Shown here one piece after another: positions 46,301 to 58,800 of a DNA stretch of 64,000 nucleotides. Source of the DNA: Clavelina lepadiformis (Eukaryota; Chordata; Ascidiacea; Aplousobranchia; Clavelinidae); NCBI RefSeq assembly GCF_947623445.1, contig NC_135242.1, positions 3,720,001-3,784,000 of the forward strand, written 5' to 3'. The position numbers and the translations under genes are program-made. Every line of letters starts with the position of its first letter. Positions within the stretch are counted from its first letter, which is position 1. The notes beneath the pieces were generated by a model. It did not search any database. It had not been told where the DNA came from and saw only the letters and a program-made list of their open reading frames with translations.

Positions 46301-48056
46301 AGCACCTAAGGGTAAAAAGCTTAAATTACATTAGGTACTGGATTCCATTTTGACAACCATGAAACGAATGTTTTTCGTACGTTTCCGTCAATACGACTTC
46401 AATGAACACAACGTGATAGTGAAGATACTCACGCTCTCAAATGCGTCGAACCTCTTTTTCATTCGCTCTGAAAGTGAATTGAGTTCATCCTTATGCTGGC
46501 GGTCTTGTTCGTCCTGTTGCATACAAGCACAACGCAACTTTATAATCAAATTAAGTTTCACGGAAACTAAACTGCTATGATGCGTTATATAAAAGTTACT
46601 AAGAATCGGTTTCATACGAGTTGGAAACTGTCTATGCGGTTAATGTTTATTTTGTCATTAAGTTAGTAACTGTATGTGTAATAATAAAGTATTTACTTTT
46701 TTCAATTTCAAGATTCCAATGGTTTTGTTCATTTCAACGATGGCTGCCTGCAAAGGAACCAAACTAAATGGAAAACGAAGGTAAAAGTTGAACAGCTTTT
46801 TACCATTAAAGTTCAACTTTGCTTAAAGCGCCACAAAACTTGGTGAAATTACCTGGTAATTGGCGAGACGTTCTTCCAAATCATCGATGTCGCCGTTTGA
46901 CTTGTCGTACATTCTCTGCATGGCCGGGTTTACACTTTGACCGGACTGGTAGGGCGACACGGGGACATTAAGGAAGTAGATCACTACCGGAGTAACAAAG
47001 AAACTCATTGAATAACCTCAGAATTGAACTTTAGTGCCAAGGTAATATCTTTTATCTCGGCTAGTTAGGTGACTTGTGGCTGTATGCATGGGCTTATCTT
47101 CAAACACATTGAAATACCGTCGACTTAATTGGAATCTGGCGTGGCTTCTAGCCTTTAATAAGAATTTCAACAATCAATACTTCTCAATTTTGGAAGTTAA
47201 GATGACATTTTCTTTTCCTGACGCACCTACCCGTGCCTGTATTAGAACTCATTGGCTTGCTAGCATTGCTACAATTTGAATTGAATTGTTTCCTCATTAT
47301 TGGTGAGACAAAAACATGTGCAGAATGTTTGCAAGTTTTTTGAAAAAAATGTCTCTTTGGAATGGTGAGTGAGCACGGGCGTTTTTGTCTATTTTTGATC
47401 AAAAAATGTCAATATTTTAAACTTGATGTAAGTTAATTATCTACGTGGTCTACATTTTTTTAAACGATAATCTTGAAAATAAATTTTCGACTATCACTGC
47501 TTATAATCACTAAACATTATTGAAAGCATTTTGCTCTGGTTTGTTTAACGACAACCATTCTTCATCTGAGGTCAACGTGTTTTACACTTGGCCATCAATT
47601 TAAGTCAAGGGATTCGACACTTTGTTTAGCATAAACAAAACATCATGTGTGCTTAGTAATGAATCAATTAACTTAATCAGTGCGTTTGTACGAGACCCAT
47701 TTCTCATACTTACGTGCAAAAACAAGAATTGAGATGTACAACACACCGAGGCATATTCCTTGTACAAGTGTGCGGCTCCAGAGGCGGTTAATTTCTGAGA
47801 AAAGAAAACCGATTTTAAACCTTCCTAACCGGCCTTGTAAAACTCCTATTAACAGGCTGTTACGCATGTCTTAGTTATCTCAAATTGGCTATGGCTAACT
47901 CACGTTTCACGTGTTTCAGATTGGTATCTAACCTTGTTTTACTTTGCCGTCGTTCGGGTTGGGCATATAAAGATGTTCCATTTCTGGCTTCAAAGAATTT
48001 GTCCTTGAACCTTTTGCCAGTATGATGCTGTGTGTTAGCTTGTTCTCCTGATACTT
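40362..48056 (-). CDS. Type II membrane glycoprotein with long coiled-coil ectodomain, about 28 exons, 5' end incomplete
   Basis: Exons (minus): 48056-47904, 47794-47714, 46983-46853, 46747-46697, 46513-46433, 46305-46231, 46019-45933, 45798-45724, 45640-45557, 45022-44936, 44533-44447, 44380-44294, 44207-44124, 43946-43863, 43633-43550, 43374-43291, 43183-43103, 43029-42949, 42775-42734, 42542-42459, 42378-42295, 42224-42159, 42045-41980, 41756-41673, 41360-41280, 41104-41036, 40803-40702, 40406-40362. A basic cytoplasmic tail precedes one membrane helix (LVQGICLGVLYISILVFALI, split by a phase-1 intron), then about 620 residues of heptad-patterned helix. More than ten N-x-S/T sequons in the stalk place it outside the cell or in the lumen. 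The end is proline-rich (PIPPEPVPPAYVRR), then GGTIPHLLPFLMPI and stop. No collagen, lectin, SRCR or fibrinogen domain is seen. The architecture recalls scavenger-receptor class A stalks, but homology is not shown. The exon bearing the start ATG was not found, and an exon between 45022 and 45557 could be missing. Confidence 0.85.
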
Positions 48057-51000
48057 CTTCAAACAAAACAAATTCTTATATAAGTTGTTATATTTGTACT
48101 CCCCTTAGCGAAGTCACTGGTCTAGAAATGACGAGAAAGGTTCAAGGCGGGTAAACAAACTGAAGTTTCCAGTTTTCTACGAAACTTTGGAAAAATCCAC
48201 GTCAGCTATCATGCGTCCTTGACCAGTTTCTGTCTCTACGCTTGCGACAAACTCGTTTGCAAATGAGTAAAACGGTCAAGTTAAAACTGCACAAGACAAG
48301 CCCACAAAGTTAAGCGTCGAAAAGCTTCCGGGTCATTTCTCTACTCTCCTAGTGAGTGAGTGTCTGTTCCACTCACCGATCGATTTACTTCCTGCGCTCT
48401 TTGTCAATCATTGCATTCTTTTCTGCACGCACAACAGTAGCCTAACATCGTCATCTCCATGAAGATCATTGTAGAAGTCTAGTTTTTGGTTTCGTCGAAC
48501 AACCATTCTTTGTCGGCTTTTCTTCCCAACGCAGAACTTAGAGAAAGACAATGGCGCCCTGATTTTGATCTTTGTAGCTCGTTTTAGCGTTTTTGATTGA
48601 ACAAAGATTTCTCATTGATATGGAAATGTGATTTGCGTAAAGGTCCTGGAAGTATTTTGTGCTCGATTTTAGCATTTGGGTGCTAAGTACTGGTCGATCT
48701 GCTGAATGAAAATAAACTGTTTTTGTACAGAAGCTGTACTGTAAGTATTATATGTGAGACTGCATATTACGTACGAATATGCAAATATGCATTCGTTTAC
48801 TGCACATGTAATTTTTCCCACTATAGGTGCTAATCTGTAACTCGCGCTCTTATCAAGAAGACACAATGTACTTAGCTCAGATCATCTAACTTCACTGATT
48901 CACTCTGATGAAAACCACCTGACAGTTTATAACGGGGTACAAGCAAAGTGTAGTGGGTCAAATGCGTATAGAGAAAATATCTGCGGTCTGCAAGTTTAGC
49001 AACCGCAGCCTAAGTCGCAGCTGTCTTTCCCATCCATCGTTTCCCCGAAGAAGCAAAAGATTTTCGAATTCTGAATGACAGCGCGACTCGGTCACTGCTC
49101 GACTCCTGCCCGACATCAGTCGGATTGAAAGAAGAACAAAAATGACACGACGAACCGTAATAACAGTCAATAACTAGAAGTGGTAGCGCCGCACAAAAAT
49201 AGTGGCTGTTTGTTGCTGTTTAGCCCGAAATGAAAACGCGAAGCCTCTTTGTCATTCGTCCATGGTCACTGGTCACTTGTTTGAACCATAAACCATTGAG
49301 CGTCACACTCTACAGACTTGTAACGTTGTATGGGCGTCGATGTTAAACTTTCGTTGTCAATTTGAACTTAATACGTTTTAAAGCTGAAAGAATTATAAAA
49401 AATGTGTTTTAAAATTGAACCAACAAACAGGACGTAGAAATGCAGATGACACACTTTTACCACAGCTCTGCTTACATAATCAGTAATCAAACGTGTTTTT
49501 TTAACTTGTTTTTGGTTCCTTGTTTCTTTGTGAATAATTGTTTGGTTTCCGGTGAAATTAGCGTTCTCAACTTAGACAATAAAACTGCAACAGAATCCTT
49601 ACTATAGATTTTGTAAAATAAAAGATCTTCAACAACATTCCTAACCATTTTCAAGTGTTGCGAATCAAGAAAGGAACTTTTAGCATAAATGCTGTTCCTT
49701 GTGGTTTCTACTGAAACTATCATTGCGTTTGAAAAAAATGCATTAAAATCATAAAAATAACTTATTAAATATTTTAAATAGTTTTGTGAGAGTTAGTTTT
49801 GTGCAGATATATGTATATATATGTATGATACCAATTAGGTCTATAGTCGAGTATGTGTGAGTACAAATTATGGTAACTTCCAACTCATTTTATAATAGTG
49901 TTTTATTTGAAAGCGAAGGATACACGCAAGAAAGTAGAAAAAAATGAAATAGCAAATAGGCCATAAACATAAAATGAAAAACTCGTCCAAATCGTTGCTT
50001 GATAGAACTATGAGAGAAAGCTTCATATAGAGCTTAATAAAACTTCCTAATCCAACTAAAACCCGTAAATGGAAGCTGGCATCTTTTCTGCCAGCACATT
50101 CTCCATGACAAACAGCTCTTCGCCAATCAAGTTTCAGCTGCCTTGTGAAAGGCTGTTTATTATTAGTAAGTGCAAGTAGCAGGAAATATCTGTTCCCAGT
50201 ATGGATGCAGTGAACAAAGCTATGCGAAGATGCGGACAAAAACATTTTGAATTAAACAGTGTTATCTACTTTGCTCTACGCATCGTAGTTGTAGCTCTAA
50301 GTTCATTACAAACTTGTGGCGGTTGGCGTCAGGCCACTCCAAACACACTGTGACGCTGTGACTAAGTATGACGTCAAAAGAATGTGACTTCACGCTGAAG
50401 AGAAGAGAAGACAGCCAATCGGATTTAGCTTCTGTTAAGGACAGATATCTTCAACCGCGTTTTTCGATGTGTAATTGTTGCTCTCTTGTTTGTTCCTGAC
50501 TTACTAAAAATGTTTGGTTGTCAGTTTGTGTCAATTAAACGTGTTTTACAATACACAAAAGTTGTTACTTTGCTGCTTGATCATATTAACTGTTTGAGAT
50601 TTCGACTTGCAGCAAGTGTTCACTGGGAAGAACGCCCCTTCGCTTTCTTGTGTGTATTAATTACTTGGAATCCAATATATCGGTTGTTAGACATTTACTT
50701 CAAAGCCCACATTGGTTACCTCTATAAAACAATCTCATATATCACAGACTCAAGGTACACTTGGAGGCCAGGACACTTATCTGCACGTGTTGTGTGATGT
50801 TTTCGACGTGTTAGTTGATGGTTGAAAAGGTAATGATGATGCAAGGTCCATGTTTAATTAAGCAGTAAAAAATGAATTTGATTAAAAAGCAATCTAATAC
50901 AATATATCAAATTTCGAACACTGTTTGTTCGCAGATACAGTATTTTTGTGACCTGGACCTAAAACAGATACTGTAATCAACATAGAATAGAAAAAATACT

Positions 51001-53088
51001 TTCGTATTGGAGGGGCCGTTGGGCCATGTCAAGCTTTTAAAAGCTTTCCCCCCTCCCCACATCAAAGCAATTCCAAATACGCTGAGGAAAGATATGACCA
51101 AAAAGTTATTTATTTCATATTTTTCAAGTTTTTCAAAGTTTATCCCGAAGCATCAAAATCCAGAAACTTGCGTTTAATAATGCTGTAAGACTAAAGACGC
51201 ATTGGTTTTACACCAAAGTAAGAAATTTTCAACATCGACTTCGCAGCTAGTTGCCAGTTGACAACAAACTGTTAATAAATTATACTTTTCGGAATAGATA
51301 AAACGCATGTTACTGAAATCAAAGTTCACTTACGAGCATCTTATGCAAGTTTGTTTTCTTTGCCAAGTAGTTTGTAGAAGAAAGTAGAAAATTACGATAA
51401 CATTTCAACAATTGCATGTATATCGTTTAGATATAATTTAACAAGATTTAACTTGACTGTTTAAAAACCTTTTCCGCACAAAACGTGCTTTTTTTAGCAA
51501 ATTTGTTTTCAAAGTCGTTAGAAGTGAACAAAATTGTGCAATGAGCAATCGACATCTTATAATTCAATATGTTTAAGCTTCTTATTAAAGTGACAATCGC
51601 TATTATTGTAATAAGTAACAGCTTTTAGTTTAAGAAAGATTAAATGGATCAGTAACGCTTTTTGTTATTTTCCCGCCAATCTGACTTCGTGTTTGATTTC
51701 AAAAACAAACTATTTAAATATTGCAGTGTTGCATGAATTGAATTGCCGAGAAACTTCAAAACATGCGTTTCTTATTCTAAATATAAAACACATGAATACA
51801 TGACGTAAAAGTCCAGGGTTTAGTTTTGAACATCAACAACCAGAAAAATAAAACCAAATGTAGCTAATCTGGTTGTAAACCATGTTAATCATGTGACCAA
51901 CACTTTCAGTTCCGCGTCTGAACACAAGAAAACTGCAGGACATTTAGTTGCTGTACAGCAAAGCTGACATGTTTTTATGAAAGATGTTACAGTATAAGTA
52001 GGCCTATAGTTGTTGTAAGTTAGCTCAACAAGGTGTGGTTGTCAAACGAGGTATAGTTATAGGTTATAGTTGTCAAACCAGGCTGAAAAGTGTATTGCGA
52101 TACGTTGGAAAATATTGTAAGGACTGCAAGTCGATGTTAACATTTGCTCATGAATTTAAATCAAACAAAAACAATTTCAAAGCGCCAAATACGAGTATGA
52201 CGTAAGATGTTCCGCTTCGCTTAGCAATTGAGCCAAGCTTGGACATGGCAGAAGAAATGAAGCACGGGCGATAGCTTGCCTGACCACCTTTACCAGTTTT
52301 GTGTTTAAGCCGTTTGAGACTGCAAAAGTTTATTTTAAACGGTCTTGTGCATACATACAACGTGGCTCTGCTTTAAGCTAGTTGCCAAATAAAGTGTCAA
52401 GTCGTAAAACGATATCATGGTTTTGACATTGTTGCATATTGGTGTTAACATTTTTGGACATTTAAAGACAAGAAAACCAATGATTCAAGTGGGGAAAATA
52501 AAGATGTATAGGTTTAGGTAGCAAACTCGAAATAAACAAACATAAACGCGAGGTAAATACATGATTTCTTTCAGTAGACGCAAAGAATGTTAACCTGTGG
52601 TAAAGGTGCAAGCGAAATCTGCTTATCCATTTTTGCCGCGAAACGTCATATCCTTTTCGGAGTTAAGTCAAATCTAAACAAGGGGTGTTCTTATTATGCA
52701 CAAATAGAAGACAGTTCACGCAGAGGATGCGATATCCGGCCAGCTGACAATGAAAAATATTATTCAAGTATGGCCGACACATGTTTGTAAAAATTAGTGT
52801 ATGAAAACACACTACAATGCATTAAAGATTTACTTTACACGGTACGTGACCGTATTCTACTGTATAGCGCAGTATCTTTAGTTTTAATTCCAATGCAAGT
52901 GTTCATGACTAACCCAGTATATATATACACGCAGAGTGTATTAACGTTAATGGAACTTATATTTTTGTAACTCAATCGTTTCAGGTTCTTTGATGTTTGG
53001 TGTTCGGACTAGTAGCATCAAGAAATCAAAATGGCCATTTTGGAAATGATCAAAGAAAACGGTTTGAACTGGCAACGACAGTATATTG
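48057..53088. other. Gene-poor interval with possible first exon of the coiled-coil gene
   Basis: The missing ATG exon of the coiled-coil gene should lie in the left part, but no ATG-plus-donor with the required phase 1 was found. The frames at 48669-48866, 48958-49170, 49868-50245, 50486-50797 and 52587-52790 give no recognisable product. A 22-bp sequence at 49096-49117 nearly repeats one at 39306-39327. Confidence 0.4.
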
Positions 53089-53924
53089 CAGAGGTGGCCA
53101 GACCTGCTTCATGCTCGAGCCGCATATAACAAAATCCAGTTTTAAAAAAGCCACAACACGAACACAATAAAAATACAAATTTATTCACTCACAACGAAGT
53201 GTAGCTAGTGATTAATATTAGTGCAACGTGGTGATACTATCAGTCTCCACCTGGGCCACAAGATGTTTGAAATTAGGCTGATATGATGTTAAAGCAGTTC
53301 GAAGCAGTTCCTTCTAGTTTTGATTTGTCAAAACTGAGCGGTTTTTTGACTTTACAGATTTTATCACGGAATAAAATGACTCACAACAGTATGTTGTGCT
53401 GAAAATAGAAATCAGCCGATAGCTGTTTTCTTTAGGTTCGGGTATTTTGCCTCTGGGACTTTTTTCCAGGACTCAACTGTGAATTATGTGATTTGATTTA
53501 TGGATTCAGAGATGTATGGCCCATTTTCAAAGCGAGATCTTCCTGCAGTTTCAACAGTTCCATTTCATTTCCCATTCTCCTCATACTTACTTTTTCTGCA
53601 ATTATTCCTCAACGACATTTCTTGGCTAAATTCTTTTTGCAATTATTAGTATTACCGTAACCAAGACTTGAAACTAGGTCGGCCCTGACTTACAGCTTCA
53701 ATCTGACAGTTTACTTAACTACAGTGTGCAAGTTAGCACACTTCTGCACAATAATGTGATTTTCGGAGTGTGCTTCGACCATTACTAACAATCAGTCCAT
53801 TGTTACTACGTGTGATTGAACGCATTGTTTCTTAATCTGATATAACAACTCTTTTACACCGGGAAAATGCATTTCTAATTCATCAATGCAAGTTCATTAA
53901 AGAGCCGCAGTTTGGCCACCCCTG
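53089..53924 (-). mobile_element. Degraded hAT (Charlie-like) DNA transposon, 836 bp
   Basis: The ends CAGAGGTGGCCAGAC and, inverted, CAGGGGTGGCCAAACTGCGG are hAT-type termini. Both are flanked by a perfect 8-bp target duplication, GTATATTG (53081-53088 and 53925-53932). On the minus strand the interior keeps the C-terminal end of a hAT transposase. It reads STTYCCESFYSVIKSVKSKN then RSVLTNQN, corresponding to the usual CESxFSxxKxIKSKxRSxLTDQ dimerisation-region motif. A stop follows NQN and the frame changes upstream, and most of the transposase is deleted. It is a non-functional relic; the intact duplication shows clean insertion. Confidence 0.9.
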
Positions 53925-53932
53925 GTATATTG

Positions 53933-55270
53933 CCATGAATTAAGTTAGACTTAAACATTCTCAATAGCAACGATCAAAGATAGATGCTTGCCTTGTACAA
54001 ACTATGCTTTATGCTGCAAATTCTTTTCCAACGTCATTGTCACTGTGTTGCATCTTGCCATCGTTGTTGTTTGAAACTAAAACATACGCGTATTATTTGT
54101 CGTACTTGGTCAAGATCCCTGTTTCTGAACCTTTTTTAGGTCACGAGCCCCTATAGGCCTATACGGCTATAACATTCTTTAAAAGCTATGGGCCACTTTG
54201 CAAGAAAGACATTGGAAGAGTCGGAGTTATGTTTTTATCAGCGTCGTGGTAATCAAAAAGACAGCAAACAAAACAAGATATACCCAATGCACAACTGGCT
54301 AAGCCATAGAACAAAAGAAAAAACCACAAGTAAATCAGAAAAGAAAAAGAAGCAATAGAGCTAGCAGAAAACAGTACGATCTCTTCCCGTTTATTTTAAC
54401 ACGTTTGCTAATGTAGCCATTTTGTATTATTACATCACGATGGCGGTCTTGCAATTGTCCAAACTAGTTGAGGTGCATGTTTGATCAAGTGAAATTACAA
54501 CATTATGGACAGACAAATATATATGGACTTTCGTCTTCATTGGATTTTGTTTTATGAACCTCTTAAAGCAACTTCTTCAACCCAAGTTAAGAAGCCCTGG
54601 CCTAGACGTAACAGCTTTGATGTTTAAGCACGTCCTGCCTCTACCATAGCTTCTACATATACGGGCTGGTAAAGACTATGACTCTATAGTAGACGAATCA
54701 ATTGTAGTTTTCTGATTGAAAGCGTTACACGAAGTAATAAATCTAACCACCGGACATATTATGTACCATTGTCGTTTGCCGTCTTATACGTTTATGTTTC
54801 ATGACAAAATTTCCGCTCACAGTTGGCAAGTTATGATTGGAAACAGGTTGTTAAGAAAAGTTAAGTAAGGTTCGCTTTTAGGAATATCAACGCTTACCGC
54901 ATCTTACTTTGGTCAACGTTTTGCGAAAAACTGCCATCACTTTCCAAAACATTAGCACTGTTACCAATTTGTTATCATGAAAGCTTTTTATAAATATTTT
55001 ATTTTATACGGTGTAAAATTTATTGTAAATAGTCGCTCAAATCAATCTTTGATCGATTTTACGAGGCGAAAAAAGAAGAAAAAAAAACGAAGAAATCAGA
55101 TTTGCATTGTTCATTGCTAAATTTATTCACCAAGAATTCGGAATCCATGGGATGTTGGTGCCGGTTTGAAGTCTCCTTCCTACATCAATCTTCCTGCTCC
55201 TGTAGCGCTTACTCCTCTAGCCTTGGACGAAGATCTTCCTCACCTCTTGTCATGGTCACGACCGTGACCT
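53933..55270. other. Intergenic region and Id 3' UTR
   Basis: No gene is recognised. AATAAA on the minus strand at 55122-55127 is a plausible poly(A) signal for the Id-like gene, about 145 bp after its stop. Confidence 0.45.
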
Positions 55271-55861
55271 TCACGACGAGTTTGCCTGAAACATGACGTC
55301 AGAAAAATCAGTCAACAAATAACACCACGTAACGATAACAAACAATTAGTTGTTAGGAAAAGCGATCACGACTTACATCTTGCGGTATGTTGTCGACGAC
55401 CGAAGTTAGTGGCGAGCGTTTCATGCTTTCGTCAGTTGTTTTAGAAACCTCCTTATTGCCGGCTTCCTTCTCAAGTTCGGCGTGCAAGTGCCTGATGTAC
55501 TGAACAGCGCCGAGCACTATTTCGATGTTCGACGTCGGTTTTTGCTGAGTTGTTGGGATGATGTCGCTCAGTTTTCGATACAAATATCTGAATATCACAA
55601 AACAAAACTGCCTAATATTTTCTTTAATGCTATCACTATTGAAACAACATGGTCTAGGTGTGTGTAAGTTCCACCATTAAAATATTTCTAACGGTTTACA
55701 GTAGAAGATAAGTCTTACTTGAGCTCGTCTTTTTCCGAACTGAAGCTTTCACTTTCCTTCAATGTGGCCTGGGATGGCAACCCAGGTCGATAGGTCTTGT
55801 TGGTGGTCAAGTATGGGGCACACCTCGCCACTGTCGACAGCGACTTTACAACTTTGACCAT
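55271..55861 (-). CDS. Id: Id-like helix-loop-helix protein, 122 aa, 3 exons
   Basis: Exons 55861-55719, 55587-55377 and 55285-55271 on the minus strand join in frame (369 nt), ending A-N-S-S-stop. The HLH runs from about residue 47 to 90: YLYRKLSDIIPTTQQKP as helix 1 and loop, SNIEIVLGAVQYIRHLHAEL as helix 2. The segment before helix 1 (SSEKDELK) is acidic and lacks the basic DNA-binding region. This, with the short length, is the mark of Id proteins, which sequester E proteins and block DNA binding by bHLH factors. The intron inside the DELK codon and the 15-nt last exon are supported by consensus splice sites (CAAGAT|GTAAGT, TTTCAG|GCAAAC), but the last exon is short enough to be uncertain. 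The ATG at 55861 is preferred; the frame upstream has no ATG. Confidence 0.8.
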
Positions 55862-58800
55862 CGCGGCTATAGATACAACAATCTCACAAATACAACTCGT
55901 CTGCAACCAACGCTGGACTGTACTTTTTTAAATGACGAAGAACAAAGCGTGTCCGGAGGTATATATACTCGGTCGCTTTTTTCTCACTTTTTCTTTTTCA
56001 CTTTCGCTTCCGTCAAGTCTTCCCTGTTAGCTCTCTCGTTCACACCGACATGACATTAACATCCTGGTCTCAAAAATAAAGACTAACTTCTAAATCAATA
56101 AAAAACAGTCAAAAGCATCCTGTTGTTTGCAACATTCACACGCTCAAGGTAGACGACCTTATGAACTGAGGACAAAAAACTTTCGAAGGATTTTCCGCTT
56201 TATGTATTAATTTAATCAGTGGCAATTAATTCCATCACATGAGGCTTTCGAACACTTTTCCGAACGCGTAAAAGTTTTTTTAGGCTGATTATAATAATTG
56301 AAAGCGTCCTTTCAATTAAGTTTAAATGTATCTAACAAATAAAGCAGGTCAAATAGGTTGCCGGTAAATAGGTGTAAGTGTGACGTCGTAACAACATAGT
56401 CCTGACATGATGATTAGTTTGCGGAGAAATTGTTATTATTTGTGATCGTAACCACATTTCTTCATACACGTATTTAATCTGCTTGTTCCTGGATAATTAC
56501 ATTGGTCCAAGGTAATTAGAATTCACTTAGATGGACGATTAGAAAACAGGGATCTGCAATTAGGTAGCGTTAAAGATGATGCCCTGTTACATAAAATCGT
56601 TACCGCAAGTAAATTGCAGCCAGTCTTGCTGCAGTAGTTAATGCAAACAACGGGAAGGTCGCACGTAAATAAGATCTACGATTTGAGATTGCTTGCAAAT
56701 CCGATCTAATTTCAACAATTGAAAAGAAACTGAATATGCAGCTCAACGTGCGGCATTCATTATCCGCATCTTGATGGACCTTAGTGTTTTAAAGGTTGGC
56801 GCATACACATTGACTAATTCAAATGGAACTAAACTGAAAGGTTATATAAGGACTTTCTTATAAAGAAAACTTATATAGAAAACATTCTTATATAATTTTC
56901 TTGTATGTTATAGACTCCCTATAATCCTATATCGTCTTCTTTTGTCCTTAGGCTTACACTTACACTGTAAACGTACTCAGCAACTTTCACAAACTGAATT
57001 CGCCATATAACGTCTTCATACGCGTGGTGGAATTGATTATATTGGCAGCGGGTGCGCATTTATTTGGTAAACACCTTATTGTTTATATTAACACGAGTGA
57101 CTTACCGACCCCTCATAATAGTTTGTGTGAATAGTGCAACGTAAATGACAACTTACTCCACACTGCTCGCACTTCGACGCGTATTTTTCTTTCCATTTTC
57201 TTTGATTTATTGAATCTCTGCTTCGGTCGGGTCCAGACCGCCGGGCGCCCACAAGGTTCGCTAAAAGCCATGGACAATGAAAAGACAACGAAAGAGTTTA
57301 CCAATGTAACTAAACAATGCAAACTTCGTGGCGCCTTTCTCTGCTTGTACGAAGCATTACAAGGAACTTAACGTGACTATTTCCAATAAACACCGGTTGT
57401 TTTTCCTATTTTGAAAGTTGTAAATGTTAAAGTCACAGAAACGCTTCGACGATTGCCAAAGAGGTTTTAAAAAGTCGTCTTTAAAAGTGTAACGTCGAAT
57501 GGGAAAACCGAACCTAAACAAAGTGCCCAGGACTATGTGGTTTGTCTGAAAGAAATTGTATAACTTTGTGATGTAACAATTTTATCTTCAGCACAATGGT
57601 TTAACACTAATAATTATCAGCACGAAATTTTACGGGTCAATGATTTGCGCTTTTTTGTTCACCGACCTACGTAAATTTAAATTCTCATTGCAAATTGACG
57701 ACTATGACTGTAATTTAATTACTCATAAAAATATCTTCATCGTTGCTTTATGACGCGTGCAAATGTCATTATTACGTCTTTGCAATTGTTCGAGTTCAAT
57801 GGTGTGCGGCAGAGCGTTATGGACCGTTTGATGTCCAGCCAAGATGTAAAGTTGGCGCCGTTCCAGATCATGGTAGCGATTAATGGGTTTATGGTAATAA
57901 AAACAAAATGAAGAAATATTAAAAATCGCTCAAAACGGATCGGATCTGGCTCACGGGGTCGGAAGACAATAGGAGTCCGCGATTTTAATATCGGCAACGC
58001 GCTGATAATAACAATAAAGAAATAAAATAAACACGTCTTCCTCAAATTTATGATTCCTGCTGGAGGGACGGGGGGTTGTCAAGCAACAGTTTTATGACGT
58101 TTCTATTTGTATTAACTTGTTGCTCGAAAAAGGTGATCCCGCGGTGCAAGCTAAAAGGTGACATTGTCAGGTTTTACAGTTTTATTGATTCTGACCCGGT
58201 TCTCATAAGCAAACAAGCGAACAAAACCGTTGGGATCGTGTGAAAGTTCTGGGCATCACTAACAAGGTTTTATTGTCTTTACCAATGACGCATTTCTTAA
58301 AACCTATAGAGGTATTTTTCTAGCAATTAAAGTGTCTACGACACGATTTTTATGCAAGTCAAGATTTGCATTATTTTCTATTCGCAATGACCGGCTAGTT
58401 ATAAATATTTAAATTATGCCAGAGTTTGATAACTAGATATAGACGTTTAACACATAGTTGTGATACATAAAGTCTGTCATAGCAAAACGTTTATAAGTTA
58501 GTAAAAGACACCAAGAATCAAGTCAAATCTAAAACGACCAACAAGTCTTAAAAACGTTGCATATGATTCATTGGGACACGCGCAAGGGAATAAGTGTCCC
58601 GCTGCCTTCGTTTATTAAGAATTAATAAAAAAAATCATATCCATAAAATTCAGAGATTATTCTCTGCAGAGGCTTGACGTAAACCGTTTAGAATTATAAT
58701 GAAGTCGGAAAGATTGAATTTTTCACGACCCAGCGGGTGGCACGACACATGCTAAGTTTTAATAAACTCTGCTTTTCCCAGCCCTTTCAGAGTGATTAGA

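Noticed and set aside
50486-50797. 103-codon plus-strand frame
   Set aside because: No ATG start, no recognisable motif, AT-rich chance frame.
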